DNA from: Alligator mississippiensis
Taxonomy: Eukaryota > Chordata > Crocodylia > Alligatoridae
Direction: 5' to 3'
Length of the DNA stretch: 64,000 nt
Assembly (NCBI RefSeq): GCF_030867095.1
Contig: NC_081824.1
Span: forward strand, 345,644,203-345,708,202
The translations under genes and the position numbers were made by a program. Below, piece by piece: positions 10,896 to 22,780 of the stretch. The notes under the pieces are model-generated. The model did no database searches, was not told the origin of the DNA, and saw only the letters and a program-made list of their open reading frames with translations. Each line of letters opens with the position of its first letter. Position 1 is the stretch's first letter.

Positions 10896-12886
10896 TGCTG
10901 GCAATTGGTGTAGCATATTTGGTATATGATATATAACTGGTATCACATATCATATACCTATGCTATACTGGGGCCCTGCTGTGTTTATTTTTGAGTATGA
11001 GCAATTCCATTGACTCTGATGTGATTTAAGTGATTTCAGTGCTCAAGAGCAATAGTGTAACTAAGGGCAATCTGGGACCAAAAATAGCAGCTGCTCTTGT
11101 GCAAAAATAACAGCTGTGCATCATTCCATCAGCAGCTGGAAGGTTGCTGCCGCCTTCATGTGCTGCTGATGCTCTAGGAGCCCAGCTGCTTGTATATCTC
11201 TGGTTAAGAATTTTTCTTGGGCAAGGTGCTTGGGAGACCCAGGGTGCAGCTAGACCTGTTGCTTTTCATGAGCCAGGCCTATTGTCAGGTCATAAGGATC
11301 TACTAGTTTGCTTGGGGTTTCAGTTAGAAGGTTTAAGAACTCCCAGGGAGGGAGAAGGCAGGCAAGCAAGCAGTCTGTCTATGATGTGTGTGTCTATGCT
11401 GCTGAAATAACTAGGCTGACGCTGGCATTGGGATTTTGGTGTGGGGGAGAGTAACTATTTTTTCCTCTTCCTGGAGTCAAAAGAGCAAAAGGGTATTGAT
11501 TTTGGACTACAGTTCTTTCTATCCAAAAATAATTCTGGCTAAAGAGTATCTGTAAACAAAACTAGAGAGTATCCAACTCTTGTTACTCAAGCTGGAGAAT
11601 GCAAGCATAAATCAGCCACTATCTGGAAAAATCCTGAAGCCCTGCTAAAGTGTCTGGGTAAACTACAGCTGTAACAGTGGCAGCAGCTACAGCAGCAGCT
11701 GTAGCAGCATTTATAATACCAGCAGCACTGGTTACAAAAGAGCAGCGTGAGGAACAGCAGCAGTTTGTCTTACATCTGATAGAACAGGGTTAAGCAACCT
11801 CTGAGAACAACAAAAGGTTGCTTGCAACCCAGGTGCCCTTGTGGGCCACCAGTTCCTTCTGCAATGCCCCAGCCTTCCCTGCTCAGTGGTACTCTTGCAG
11901 CCCCTACTAAAGACTCGGCTTACCATAGCTATCAATTGCCACCGATTTCTGTTGCCAATTTCCAAGGAACCACCAGAGTTAGTGACTCTGGAGTAATTCT
12001 GTCATATTACTACCATCAGGTAAGATATTGAGTAGGTCCACTGCCATCAAGTATCCAGCCTGGTTAAAACAATTTGCCTCCGAAAATAAATTTTGGAGGG
12101 ACAATTGGATTGTGAGGTCTTGGCAGCTATTCAAAGACCTCCAAGTGCCAGCCTTGTGAGGAACCCTGGAGTTAGGACAAGTTGTTACTTTTATCTGCTG
12201 TCTGCTATCTGGAAGGCCCTCCCCAGTCATTGACATGTTTTACCTTACTCAAGTTACTTTATGAGAAACAGCCTTGAGGGTTAGTGTATCTTCTCTATGG
12301 ATCATGGCAGGTACAGGGCATAAAAATACAGAGTGTGGTTCAATATGTCCTGAGTTCTGGCAGAGGCTGGATTTGGTGAGGGCATATGCATAGGAAAACC
12401 TCAAAGCTGTGCAGCAGGCCTAAGACCAATAGTATAATAAAAATGTTCAGCTCCAAATCTATCAGCGCAAGGTTGCCAAGAAGGGACAAGACCTTGCTTT
12501 TGTTCCTTATTGAACTTTGCATTCACCTAAAATTAGGTTGCCCTCTCCAGAAAGGGTACTCCCAGGTCCTGGAACATTTAAAAGGCACTGTGAGAAGGAA
12601 GGTGCAGAGGCTGCTCCAGTTAGGTGTGGCCGGGGAATGTCCAATGAATGGTATAGTCCAATTGTTCAGGAGCTGACACCAACTAGGACAATTCACTTCT
12701 TGAGATTTACCAGTTAAATAATGCTTACTCAATGCCCTAGCTGACGAAAAGAGGGGAAAGTCCAAATACCCTTGATGTGTCAAAAGTCTATTGGTGAATT
12801 TTATTGGCCTCAAAAGCCAACAGCTTTTGTGTGGGGGCTCTTTCAGTTCCAGACACCTCTTTGATAAAGTAAAAACATATGTAGAG
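10896..12886. other. Intergenic sequence after SLC9A4
   Basis: No gene is recognised. A short imperfect hairpin (ggtatatgatatat / catatacc) is at 10918-10960, and a GCA-rich run is at about 11680-11765. Small open frames here have no recognisable similarity. Confidence 0.5.
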
Positions 12887-14023
12887 TAGGCCTGTGTGAA
12901 GCAGCAAATATTCACTTCGGATTCAGCTGATTTGGAGGGACAGCAATTCAATTTGGTGATTCAAATCACTGTACCAATTTGATTCAGCTGAATCGGATCC
13001 AAAGATTCGGCACCGCTTTGGAGATTTGGCCATAGACTAAACAGGCAGCAGTCCTTGATGCTGGAAATCTGGTAAGTCTGTTGCGGTGGGTGGAGTGGGG
13101 AGGGAAAGGGCATGGTGGGGGAAGGTGCAGATCAATGCCCCCACAGCGAGAGAGGGATTGGGGCTGGGACAAGTGCTGCCCAGGGAGAGCGTGGGGCAGT
13201 TCATGCTGCTGTGCACTACTGGTCTGGGAGCTGCTTGTGTGGTGGCTTGTCTGGCAGCTCTCACTGCTGCTCCTGCCACTGGTCTGGGAGGGCATGGGGC
13301 GGGGGCATGTGCCCCAGGATCTGTGCAGGGTGGGCAGAGTGGGGCTGCACCAGACAAAAGGCTGGAGGCACTGGGAGCAGGGGCTATGCCCCCCACTGCC
13401 TCGGTGCTGCCTCTGAATAAGCCCCAATCTGGAGGCCCATGCCTCAACCCCCTGCATGTCCTGCTGCTGCTCGCCCAGCTGGGGCAAAGCTAGCTGGGTG
13501 AGCTGCAGGGGGGGCATAGCCCTCACTACCAGCGCATTTCACCTTCTGTCCAGCACAGCCCTGGCCCCCCTTGCCCTGTGCAGATCCTGGGCCACATGCC
13601 CCTGCTCCATGTGCTCCCAGACTGGCAGCAGGAACAGCGGCAAGAGCCGCCCAACCCCTCCCTGGGTGGCACCTGCCCCAGCCTAGGTCCCAGCTCCAGT
13701 CCCAGCTTCAGCCCTAATCCCTCCCTCGCTGTGGGAGTGTTGATCTGCCCCTTCCCACGCCCCTTCCCTCCCCCTCTGCCCACCACAACAGACTTACCAG
13801 CTGAAGGCAGCTGTGTCCTGTCCAGCATGGTGAGGACTGCTGCCTGTTTAGTCTATGGCCGAATATCCAAAGCGGCACTGAATCTTTTCCGAATCAATTT
13901 GGAGGTTTCCAATTTGATTCAGGCCTTTTAATTAGTCTCCCAATTCGATTTGGAGATTTGGCCACCAAATCGGGCTGAATCTCCTCCAAATCGAATTGGC
14001 TACTGACACTTCACACAGCCCTA
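12887..14023. mobile_element. Foldback element, copy 2 (1137 bp), nearly palindromic throughout
   Basis: The ends are TAGGCCTGTGTGAAGC and cttcacacagcccta, with a perfect 8-bp duplication atgtagag at 12879-12886 and 14024-14031. Subterminal motif arrays match copy 1. The arms pair far inward: ggccatagactaaacaggcagcagtcct near 13029 is repeated inverted near 13833-13860. Further G/C-rich blocks pair to a centre near 13450. Long open frames inside it on both strands are a by-product of GC content. Confidence 0.9.
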
Positions 14024-17000
14024 ATGTAGAGTCTCCAGTATATGCCACTAAATGAAACATCTATGAAACTATGAAAATACAAACGAATAAAGTCTTTCCA
14101 TCTCAGGGAAAAAAAATATACTGCAATCAAGACATGCTTTGCTATCACATGGGCTACTGAAGCCCCCTTTACTTTTGTCATGGATCTTGTTCCACTGGTG
14201 TGTGTATAGGTTTTAAGAAGCCAATCTAATGACATACTGGTACCTGTCCTTGCAGCCTCTGGTCTGGGACTGCTCATCTCAATGTGGACTTCTTTCAGGT
14301 AGAACAAGTCTGAGAGCAGAAGACTAGGCATTTAAGAATGTCTCTGGCTCCACTCTTGTTAGATGAGGTAGGGGAGACATGCAGTGTCATATGTGTCCCT
14401 TTAAAGGCTTGGGGGAAAAGGTGGAATAATTTTATGTAATTATTAAAAATTGGCTAAAGTAAAAAACCTAGATCAAAAAAATCTCTATACTTTACAACAG
14501 TTTGGGTCCAAATCCAAACTTTATGGTAAATTAAACTGGCATATCATCAAATCTCTTTGTACAGTCATCTGATATTTTCTTAATTTGTGGTGCAATGTAA
14601 CCACCATTTCAGACTTCTTTTAGGATTATATTCTCCTCCCATATAGCCTTCATCAATGCAGGTCCATTGAGAAGTTTGGTATGGGGTTGAAGACTATCTG
14701 GTCCCTGAGTCAGGAGGGACTGGTGTCAACACAGCTCATTGACTAGTTAGATATGGCAGGTTGGAGTTCCCTAGGACTCTGACTGGAACAGTGAAGAGAA
14801 AGTTCAGGGGACTGACAGGGAAATGAAGGATGACTGAAATTTCATGAGTACTCTTTTTTTGGGAGAGAAATCTGCAAGATAGAATCAAGGAAAAGGGTTT
14901 GAGAGAATATTAAATATTGGGGGGTGGTGGGGGGAAAAGCCACAGTGAGAGTGCAGACAGAAGTAACTTTTGAAATGTTTTCTTTTTGGAAAAGTTTAAA
15001 AAATGTATAGTTTCAGCTGCAGGACTTATGAACAATCCCAGATGGAGCACCTCAAAATAGCTTAATGCAGACATAGGAATGGCTTTCCAGCCAGGAGGCA
15101 ATACAGGAGGCTGGAGAACCTGTGGTTTTATTCCCACTCCCTGCAAAGGGTGGGGAGGGGAGCAAACTGTTAGGGGGAGAGGGAAGAGCAGGGAATGTCT
15201 TCAGCGCTGGAGGAGGAATGGCAGCAGGGGTGTGGTTGCAGGCAGAGAGGGGCAATGTCTGGGTGGAGGAGTCTTTGGTAGTGGCAGAGGCTCCCTGGTC
15301 TCTTGCTGCCAGAAGTCCAGCTCTCCAGTCCAAATCTCCCAAACCTCTCATCTTCCTCTCTCTCTGAAGCAGACATTGAGGGGACTGGGGCTGGAGAGTC
15401 TGGCACTAGTGCCAGCAGTGCCCCTCTGGTGAGGGGGGGATAGCAGGTGCATGTAGGGGCAGGGGGGTGAAGATGGTATAGGGTCCTAGTAGGGATCCAG
15501 AAGTGCTTCAAGTGCCAAAGCAAGCAGGACCCAAGAGTTGGATCCAGAAGTGGGACCCCACAGCTGGACAGTTTGGCAGTTGCCATACTGTCCATCCCAC
15601 TGTCCCTCTGCCCCCCACAAAGGGTGGGGGGAGCAAAGTACTGTGCGATTCTCAAGGAACTATGGATCCCCAGTCCCTGTGCAGACATATAAAGAAGTAA
15701 AATTCTTCATACTAGTACCTTATTTCAAGATGTGCTGTTTTGGAGCTCTTCAGCCACTTTTGGAACATTTCAAAGGCCACATACAGCTGTCTTTTTAAAG
15801 TGTTTCAAAGGTGCTTGAAGCAATTCACAGGTTCTCTCTCTCTACACCCTGAATTGCTTCTGCAACATTTCTCCCTTCAGAAAGTTTCATGATGGCTTCC
15901 CTATGGAGTTTAAGACAAGAATTGGGCAGGGTGATGAAAGTGAATGGGGTGCCAGCGTCACATGCTGGGTACACATCAGCCTCTTGTTCCAGCCTCTTTT
16001 CTAGGCCTATCTGATTTTCTTCCCTAGTCTTTTTATAATATGCATACAATTGACACATGACCTGACACAAATCTCATTCTTTTTCTTTATTTCTATGCTT
16101 TCCTTGTTCCAGAAATCAGCAGGCCATATTCCCCATCTGCTGTAAATGGGCATACCATTGTAGTGGTCAGTGGAGCTCCATCAGTTTTCAGCAGCTGAGG
16201 ATGTGATGTTAATCTTGCAGGTATATGTATTTTGGCTTGCTTGCCTAGCAATTAGAAAATAGCATGGGAGGAAGTTTTCCTTCTACACCATTAGCTGCAG
16301 TTAATGGCTTAGTTGGCCCTTAACCAAAACGTAATACTGTGGCTGCCCATAACAAATGTTTGCCAATAACTGTAAAGTTAGGCTGTTTTTTTCCCCCACA
16401 TGGGCAGGAGTGGTACATTGTAGATTTATGAAAAATCAAACTATTCTGATAGAGGATTAACTATAAGCAAGTAAAAATAGTACAGATATTGAAGCTGAGA
16501 AGGTAAAGAAGTGTTATCTAAAAATCTGGACAGAAAGGAAGGGAAGGTTTAGGGAATTATGACTATTCCCATGAGGCAGAAGATGGTAGAAGAGGGAAGA
16601 GTACCAGGGAAGGAATGTGTAGATGGATGAAAATGCTGAGTGGACTATATTTATCATGTTGTTTTAATAAGCAATTGGTGGGGTGAAAATTCAAAGCTAA
16701 ACAAAGGAACCTCATTATTAATAGCAATGAAAAAATCATAATGGGGGAAAGGCAGTGAGCATAACAAGGCCTATAATCTACAAACATAATACTTTTAATG
16801 TTATTAATAATTACTGTTGTTGATGTAGCAACATGTCCACAGCTATTGTCCAAGGCAAATGCAAACATAATAAAGTGACAGTACTTACTGAAATGAATTT
16901 GCCAACTGGATAAGACAAGAAACAGGAAATGAATGCAGGCAGGAGAACATGGGTAACAAGGAGATGATACTGATTTGCATAAGCATCTGCCACAATACAC

Positions 17001-17750
17001 CTATTGCCTCCCTTCTCAAGGCTGTTGAAGTCATTGCAGTAGGGGATAGTTCTGAAGGAAGACAGTACAGCATTTCTGTGGATTAGTTTTAGTAAGCTCC
17101 ATCATTGCAAAGGAACAATCAAGATTAGTATTATGAAGTCCAGGCTGAGTCAAGGTCTCTTCTACATTGATAATAATAATAATGGAATGCATAATCACTT
17201 GTATAATAGCTTGCGTAGTGGGTTCATGTTTTGATACTACAACAACAGATGCTATTTGGGTAGAGCTAGGGTCCTTCACCACCCATTTTCTGGTGAAGGA
17301 CCTTAAAAGCAAGGACAAGCAGTTTGTGTTTGATACAGTGGTGTAGGAGGATCTAGTGAAGGAATGCAAAGACAAGGGTGATGTGGTTGAATGATGAGCC
17401 AAGATGATGATCTACACAGCAGCATTCTGACTAAATATAAGCTGGGTAAGAAGGCTAGAGAGATGTAGATTGTTGTAGTCACTATACAAGATGGAGAAAT
17501 CTTGGACAAAAGTTTCAGTTATGTTCATAGAGGGGAATCTTTGAGATGTAATATGGGAAGAAATGAGAAAAGTGAGACACTTTAGATGCGGAGACCTGGA
17601 GAATAAACTAAATCAAAGATGGGACATTAGAAGATTCAAATCAATATGGAGAGTCTAGTGTTTGTACCTGTGGCCTTGTTTATGCTCTAGGGCTGAGAGT
17701 GGAATCTACAGCAAGCAAAACAGGTTCTGGTGTACCTAGGCATGCCATAG
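14024..17750. other. Intergenic sequence, no gene
   Basis: The block at 15060-15680 is G-rich and probably a decayed transposon (cactccctgcaaagggtgggg near 15135 recurs in part near 15615). Phrases at about 17270-17620 (aaggacaagcagtttgtgtttgat; gcagcattctga) look like a very old, widespread reptile repeat on the + strand. The remainder is AT-rich without recognisable content. Confidence 0.45.
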
Positions 17751-18568
17751 CAGGTCCACATTCCTGTGGGGGAAGGCAGTCACACTGGAGGACAGGCTGG
17801 GGATACAGGCAGACCTGGACATACCCACAGGGTGGGCAGACCAAAGCCTGATGGTTTTCAACATAGAGAAGTGCAGAGTGCTCTACCATGGGAGGAAAAA
17901 TCAGCATCATACTTACAGACGTGTGGGGGGTCTTGATTGACCACAAGATGAACATGAGCCATGAGTGCGATGCCATAGCTAGCAAAGCAAAACAAACTCT
18001 GGCATGTATCCACTGATGCATCTCAAGCAAAACCAGGGACGTCATCCTCCCGCTTTATTCAGCCTTAGTGAGGCTTCAGCTGAAGTACTGCGTCGAGTTT
18101 TTGGCCCCTCACTTCAGGATAGAGGTGGATAAGCTTGAGAGAGTCCAAAGGAGAGCCACCTGCATGATTAAAGGCCAAGAAAGCAAGCCTTGCAAGGAGA
18201 GGCTGAGGGACATGGGACTCTTCAGCCTGAAGAAAAGAAGGCTCAGGGGGGGACTTAGTGGCAGCCTATAAGTACATAAGGGGGGTGCACCAGGATCTGG
18301 GGGAATGCCTGTTCACCAGAGCACCTCAAGGGATAACAAGGACTAACAGCTACAAACTTCTGGAAAGCAGATTTAGGCTGGAAATATAGTCTGAGTGTCC
18401 CCCAGAGTTGGTGCAAGCACCTACTCAGGATTCATTCAAAAGGCATTTGGTTGCTTATCTTGCTGGGATCATTTGATCCCAGCCAGCGGACTTCCTGCCT
18501 ATGGCAGGGGGGCTGGATTCGATCTTGTGAGGTCCCTTCCAGCCCCTAATGTCTATGAACTCTATGAA
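17750..18568 (+). mobile_element. CR1 LINE fragment, 3' end, + strand
   Basis: This is a decayed reverse-transcriptase C-terminus. It includes the phrase HLKQNQGRHP in one frame and then, in the frame of 18068-18271, LEYCVEF-like LQLKYCVEFLAPHF, VDKLERVQRRAT and RLRDMGLFSLKKRRLRG. It ends with the CR1 tail ggtcccttccagcccctaatgtctatgaac. It has several stops and frameshifts, so it is dead. Confidence 0.9.
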
Positions 18569-20340
18569 AAAGCCACTGTTCATATTCTTTAAACATATTA
18601 TTAATGACAGAAAAAACCCCATCATTTTATCCATGAAATTTTCAAGATTTTCAAAAGAGTTCCCATGGATGAAACAGGAGCTGAACACCTTTAAAAAATC
18701 TGGTCCTCTAGGTCTATGTAGGATAGGTTTTATCCTGTGCTAAAATATAAGAATGAAAAAAACTCCTCAAACTCTTACATTTCTAGCCAAACCACCATGG
18801 CCAGGCTTAGAACAGAAATGTATAATGGAGCATTATGAAACAAAACAGGATCTGTCCTGGTATTTTCTCATTGAAGTTCTGTGTTCCTCTAAAATTTCCT
18901 ACTGGGATTAAATAGTACAATGTATTGTTATTAATTTTGAAGCAGAACATCCCAATGAAATACCTTGAAGGCTTTTATACCCCATAGTGTACATAATGAA
19001 AATGTTAAAAATGAGAAAATGGTATACTTGATGTAACCAGCTATTATACTTCCTTTAACAAATGCCATATGGTTTGGAAGTGAATAGGGATGTAGAGGAA
19101 TATACATCTGTGTCCTGGATCTACACAGGAGTGAATGTTACCCTTATTGTTAAAACCTCTTTATCTTTTTCTAGGATGACCTGGATAAACTTTAAGGTCC
19201 ATGACACATTTTAGGGAAAAGAAAACTCAATTAATATGGGAGACTTACAGTCCTACATACTAAGAAACACAAATCAGCCAAAGAAATCATACAAGTTAAA
19301 TAATAAAAGTTGAGTTTTTTTTCTTTGCTTTCTGGCTTGTAGCATTTTAGAGTTCATGTTTTCAAGCTTTTCCCTGATACCAGAAGGGAAACAAACTAAG
19401 TTTTTCTTTTAAGATTATTATCATCACATAATTTTTATGGTTTCAAGAGCTGGGGCTTTAAACAAAAGCACAAATTATTGCAAGACTTTTTATAAAATTA
19501 CAAGAGTTGACAACTTTCTTATATCGGACTTCAAAATTCTTTCTGTTGAATGTTTTCTCACTTAATGTTTATGTCATTCCAATTTTCTGCATACTTACAT
19601 AGGGCTCTTTAATTAACAGATGTAAAGGGGATTATTTCTCTTTATGCCTCCCTCCCCCGCTCCACCCGCCCTTGGGCAATGAAATGGCCTTTTTTGTTGT
19701 CAACCACACTATTCATAAGAACTTTAAAAATCAAGGGTGTCAGGTTAGCATGAGTAATAGCCTGGCCCAGTGAAAGGGACTGGAAATGTATAATGCTAAA
19801 ATGGCCAGTTTGTTTGTTTTCTTTTGAGAACCTTTCTCAATCTTGATTGCAAGTGAAACTCACTTAAGCTGTGGTTTCACTGGTGTAAAATTTCAAAAAT
19901 CAATATTAGTTCTTGTTTACTCTTAGTTCATCTCTTCTGCTGGAGCAATTTCAGTTCCCATTACTTGTTCTTTCCATCTTAAAAAAAAAGGAATCCCAGA
20001 CTGAAAAAAAAAATTGAGACCATGATTTGCAGCCTAGATCTCTCTTTTTGTGGGAGCACTTGGCTCAGTTCTTGTGATCACAGTGAACTGAAGGAACAGG
20101 TATTATTCACCAACTCATTTGGAAGAACTCATTTGTAGACACAAGTCTGCTCATTTGGTAGATATTTAGGGTTTTCGATTATTATATGATTCTACTGAAT
20201 ATGACACTAATGTAAAACTTGTTTGGCCTATATCAGCTGTAAGGTTATTGTACATCAGCTACTAATTCCAGGGGCATCAGCATATATGGGATCAAACGCC
20301 GATTGTTTTATCTTGGCTTTACAACAATGTCAAATGAAGA
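18569..20340. other. Intergenic, AT-rich, no recognised feature
   Basis: No repeat family, gene or RNA that I recognise is present. Homopolymer tracts only. Confidence 0.5.
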
Positions 20341-20348
20341 ATAATAAG

Positions 20349-20442
20349 CAGGGATCCTGGTTTTCTCCGATTAACAAATGTCCCCAATTTTTGGATTAAA
20401 AAATGTAACCGAAAATCCACATTTTCCCATGATTTTATTTTA

Positions 20443-20491
<49 letters not shown>

Positions 20492-20589
20492 ACACATATA
20501 TTTTAATTACAGAAAAATGTGGATTTTCGGTTACTTTTTTAAATCTGAAAATTGGGGAATTTTTTTATCAAAGAAAACCAGGATCCCTG
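20349..20589. mobile_element. Hairpin MITE with about 80-bp inverted arms, hAT-type
   Basis: It starts cagggatcctggttttc and ends gaaaaccaggatccctg. A perfect 8-bp duplication, ataataag, lies at 20341-20348 and 20590-20597. The arms (20349-20432 and about 20511-20589) pair along nearly their whole length, for example aaaatccacattt against aaatgtggatttt. The loop carries a TG/TA microsatellite (20443-20492). Confidence 0.92.
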
Positions 20590-20833
20590 ATAATAAGCAT
20601 GCATCACTGTTTCACTGTTGAAATAAAAGGGCTCTTATTTTGGAATAAAAGCAGTTAATCTCTAGCCAATTCAGTTTCTGCCTTTCCTAAAAGTAAAGTT
20701 TCCCTCACAAAAGGCTTTCAATAGGTGGTTACTCTGGGGAGAAAAAGAACCTATACATGAAACCAGAAATTATGAAAAATTCTTGCTTGTTGAATGCAGG
20801 CTTACCTTTTCATATCCTTAGAGCAATACACAA

Positions 20834-20880
20834 GTGTGTGTGTGTGTGTGTGTGTGTGTACGTGCGTGCATGTGTGTGTA
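20834..20880. repeat. (TG)n microsatellite
   Basis: Simple dinucleotide run with a few interruptions (tgtacgtgcgtgcatgtg) at its right end. Confidence 0.95.
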
Positions 20881-21371
20881 AGGCAATTTAGAATCATAGC
20901 ACACTTGTGATTTAGGCAAATGTTAGTACCTTATGTGTTCATATTTCTTCACCTTTGAAAGAGAACACGCAGCTTGCACAGGTCACAGAAATAGAACCTG
21001 GCCCCCCGGCCCCTGTTCTACTTTTTCTCCCTTAAGGCATTCAGGTGACTGAAACTTCCTCAGAGAAACAAATGAATGCACAGAAAGTGACCCACTAATT
21101 CTCCAGGCCAAAAAGTGGAAGAACTTGAATGGAAATAACATTGTGAACTCATTGGAATGGATGTAAACATCTAGGTCTAGATTATGTTCTGTGTACCAGA
21201 GGTCTCAAAAGTATGCAATTAGCTCGGGGAATAGTCCCTATTCCATGAGGGCAGTACAGAGCACTCTCATTCTTTCTATGAGTCTCTGGAGTCAGCTCTT
21301 ATTCTGTTTTGCAGAATCACAAGGCTTTCACATTCTGCTTGTAGACCCAGATCCTGTTCAGCTCAGTGGGC

Positions 21372-22450
21372 ACGGCTACACATGATGCTACATTGCCATA
21401 GCGATGCACTGTGATGACATAGCTCATCACTACAGTGACATAGTGTTAGTAGGCACAAACTGTGGCGCTGACACTGTCACTGTAACGATGAGCTACCTTA
21501 CTATAGTGCGTTGCTAGAGCAATGTAGCTGCTAAAAATAATTGTGTGCCATTGGGACGACGCAGTTTATTTTTTGCAGCTACATTGCCATAGCGATGAAC
21601 TATAGTGGGTAGGGCTGTGCAAAACAGCTGTGTTTTGATTCAGTTTTGGATTTGGCCATTTAGGAGGGACAGTGATTCATTTCGGTGTTTCAGGTCACTG
21701 GTCCATTTCAATTCGGCCACATCTATTTTGGAGTTCCGATGCAGTTTTGTCGATTTGGCCATAGGCCAGAATGGGGAATCACTAAAATGCCTATAACTTT
21801 GTCATTTGTTGCCTGATTCAGATGAAAATTACAGGGATGGTAGTCCCTTCTGAGGGCATGGATTCTGCAGAGTTTCAAGGAGATATGTGCAGAGGTTTCT
21901 GCGAACCTGCACCTCAAACTGTTCAAAGCAAAACTCGTATCACTTGCTGGTAGTGGCAGTGTGTAGATCGTGGAGCCTGTGCCCTCTGAGAGAGCTGCAG
22001 GGCTGTGCCAGACTCCTCCCAGGGGGCGCAGGCCCCTAGATTTGCATGTGGGATGACAGCAGGCTGCCGTTCCTCCCCCAGAGCACTGGGATTGGAAGGG
22101 ACCTCGGGGACAGATTGCTGGCCACCTACACAGTCAATATCAGAACAGTCTTTCCCCACCTCTTTTCCCTCCCTCTTCCTAGTTTCTGTTTCCCTGCAAG
22201 CCCAGCACTGAAATGCCAACATTTTCTGAAACATTTTTGGGTGGTTTTGTTTCATTTCAGAGATGTTTCAGAGCCTTCCGTTTCATTTTGGATTCGGTGT
22301 TTCAGGCACCGAAACGGGCCGAAACACCTCTGAAATGAAACGGCTGCTGAAGCTTTGCACAGCCCTAATAGTGAGGTAGCTCCTAAACCAAGTACTAAAT
22401 GATGGTGCAGTAACAACTGTGCTGTGGTGGGCATGTGTAGATGTACCCAG
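21372..22450. mobile_element. MITE with GGGYACRKCTACACATG ends, split by a foldback element
   Basis: The left end gggcacggctacacatgatg pairs with the right end catgtgtagatgtaccc near 22432-22449. The interior is a patchwork of short inverted motifs (gctacattgccatagcgatg occurs twice, near 21388 and 21579). The flanks share agt, which fits a 3-bp duplication of the Harbinger type. The crocodilian Chompy MITEs are a possible match. Copy 3 of the foldback family sits inside it. Confidence 0.65.
21610..22367. mobile_element. Foldback element, copy 3 (758 bp)
   Basis: The ends are TAGGGCTGTGCAAAAC and ctttgcacagcccta. The target duplication is atagtggg / atagtgag (7 of 8) at 21602-21609 and 22368-22375. 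Its subterminal motifs use ttcggtgtttca rather than ttcggattcgg. It contains one unit (about 21770-21950) related, in the opposite orientation, to the roughly 145-bp unit repeated at 36165-36735. Confidence 0.85.
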
Positions 22451-22574
22451 TGAGGAGTATAGCTTCATTATCTTGGGAGTCAGTCTGATCCTGTTGACTA
22501 AGGGAAATACCTTCTTGAACCAATGCACCTAACCAACAGGTGGCAGCATTGACTTCAGAGTAAGGTGGGGTATT

Positions 22575-22780
22575 TTGCTCAAATGCCTAGTGGTTAAGGC
22601 ACTTGCACAGGAAGTGAAAGACCTGGTTCCTCATGGGGTTTGAACCTGTATCTTTTACTTCTTGTGATCATTCTTCCGGCCAGTCAGGCATGGGTGAGGT
22701 AGGACTGAGTTAGTTTCCCAATACTCCTGTTACAGCTGAACCACTGGTCAGCCAGGAGTGAAAGAGTCACAGGGAGAGAA
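22575..22780 (+). repeat. tRNA-like SINE copy
   Basis: The head cctagtggttaaggcacttgcac has an A-box-like form, and ggtttgaacctgt follows as a B-box-like site. It is similar to the copies near 1478 and 32217. Confidence 0.5.

Noticed and set aside
12984..13526. Open frames up to 180 residues on both strands
   Set aside because: They lie inside the palindromic foldback element; the symmetry and GC content produce frames on both strands.
15170..15688. 172-residue minus-strand frame
   Set aside because: GC-rich repeat-like block, no known domain, and competing frames on the + strand.
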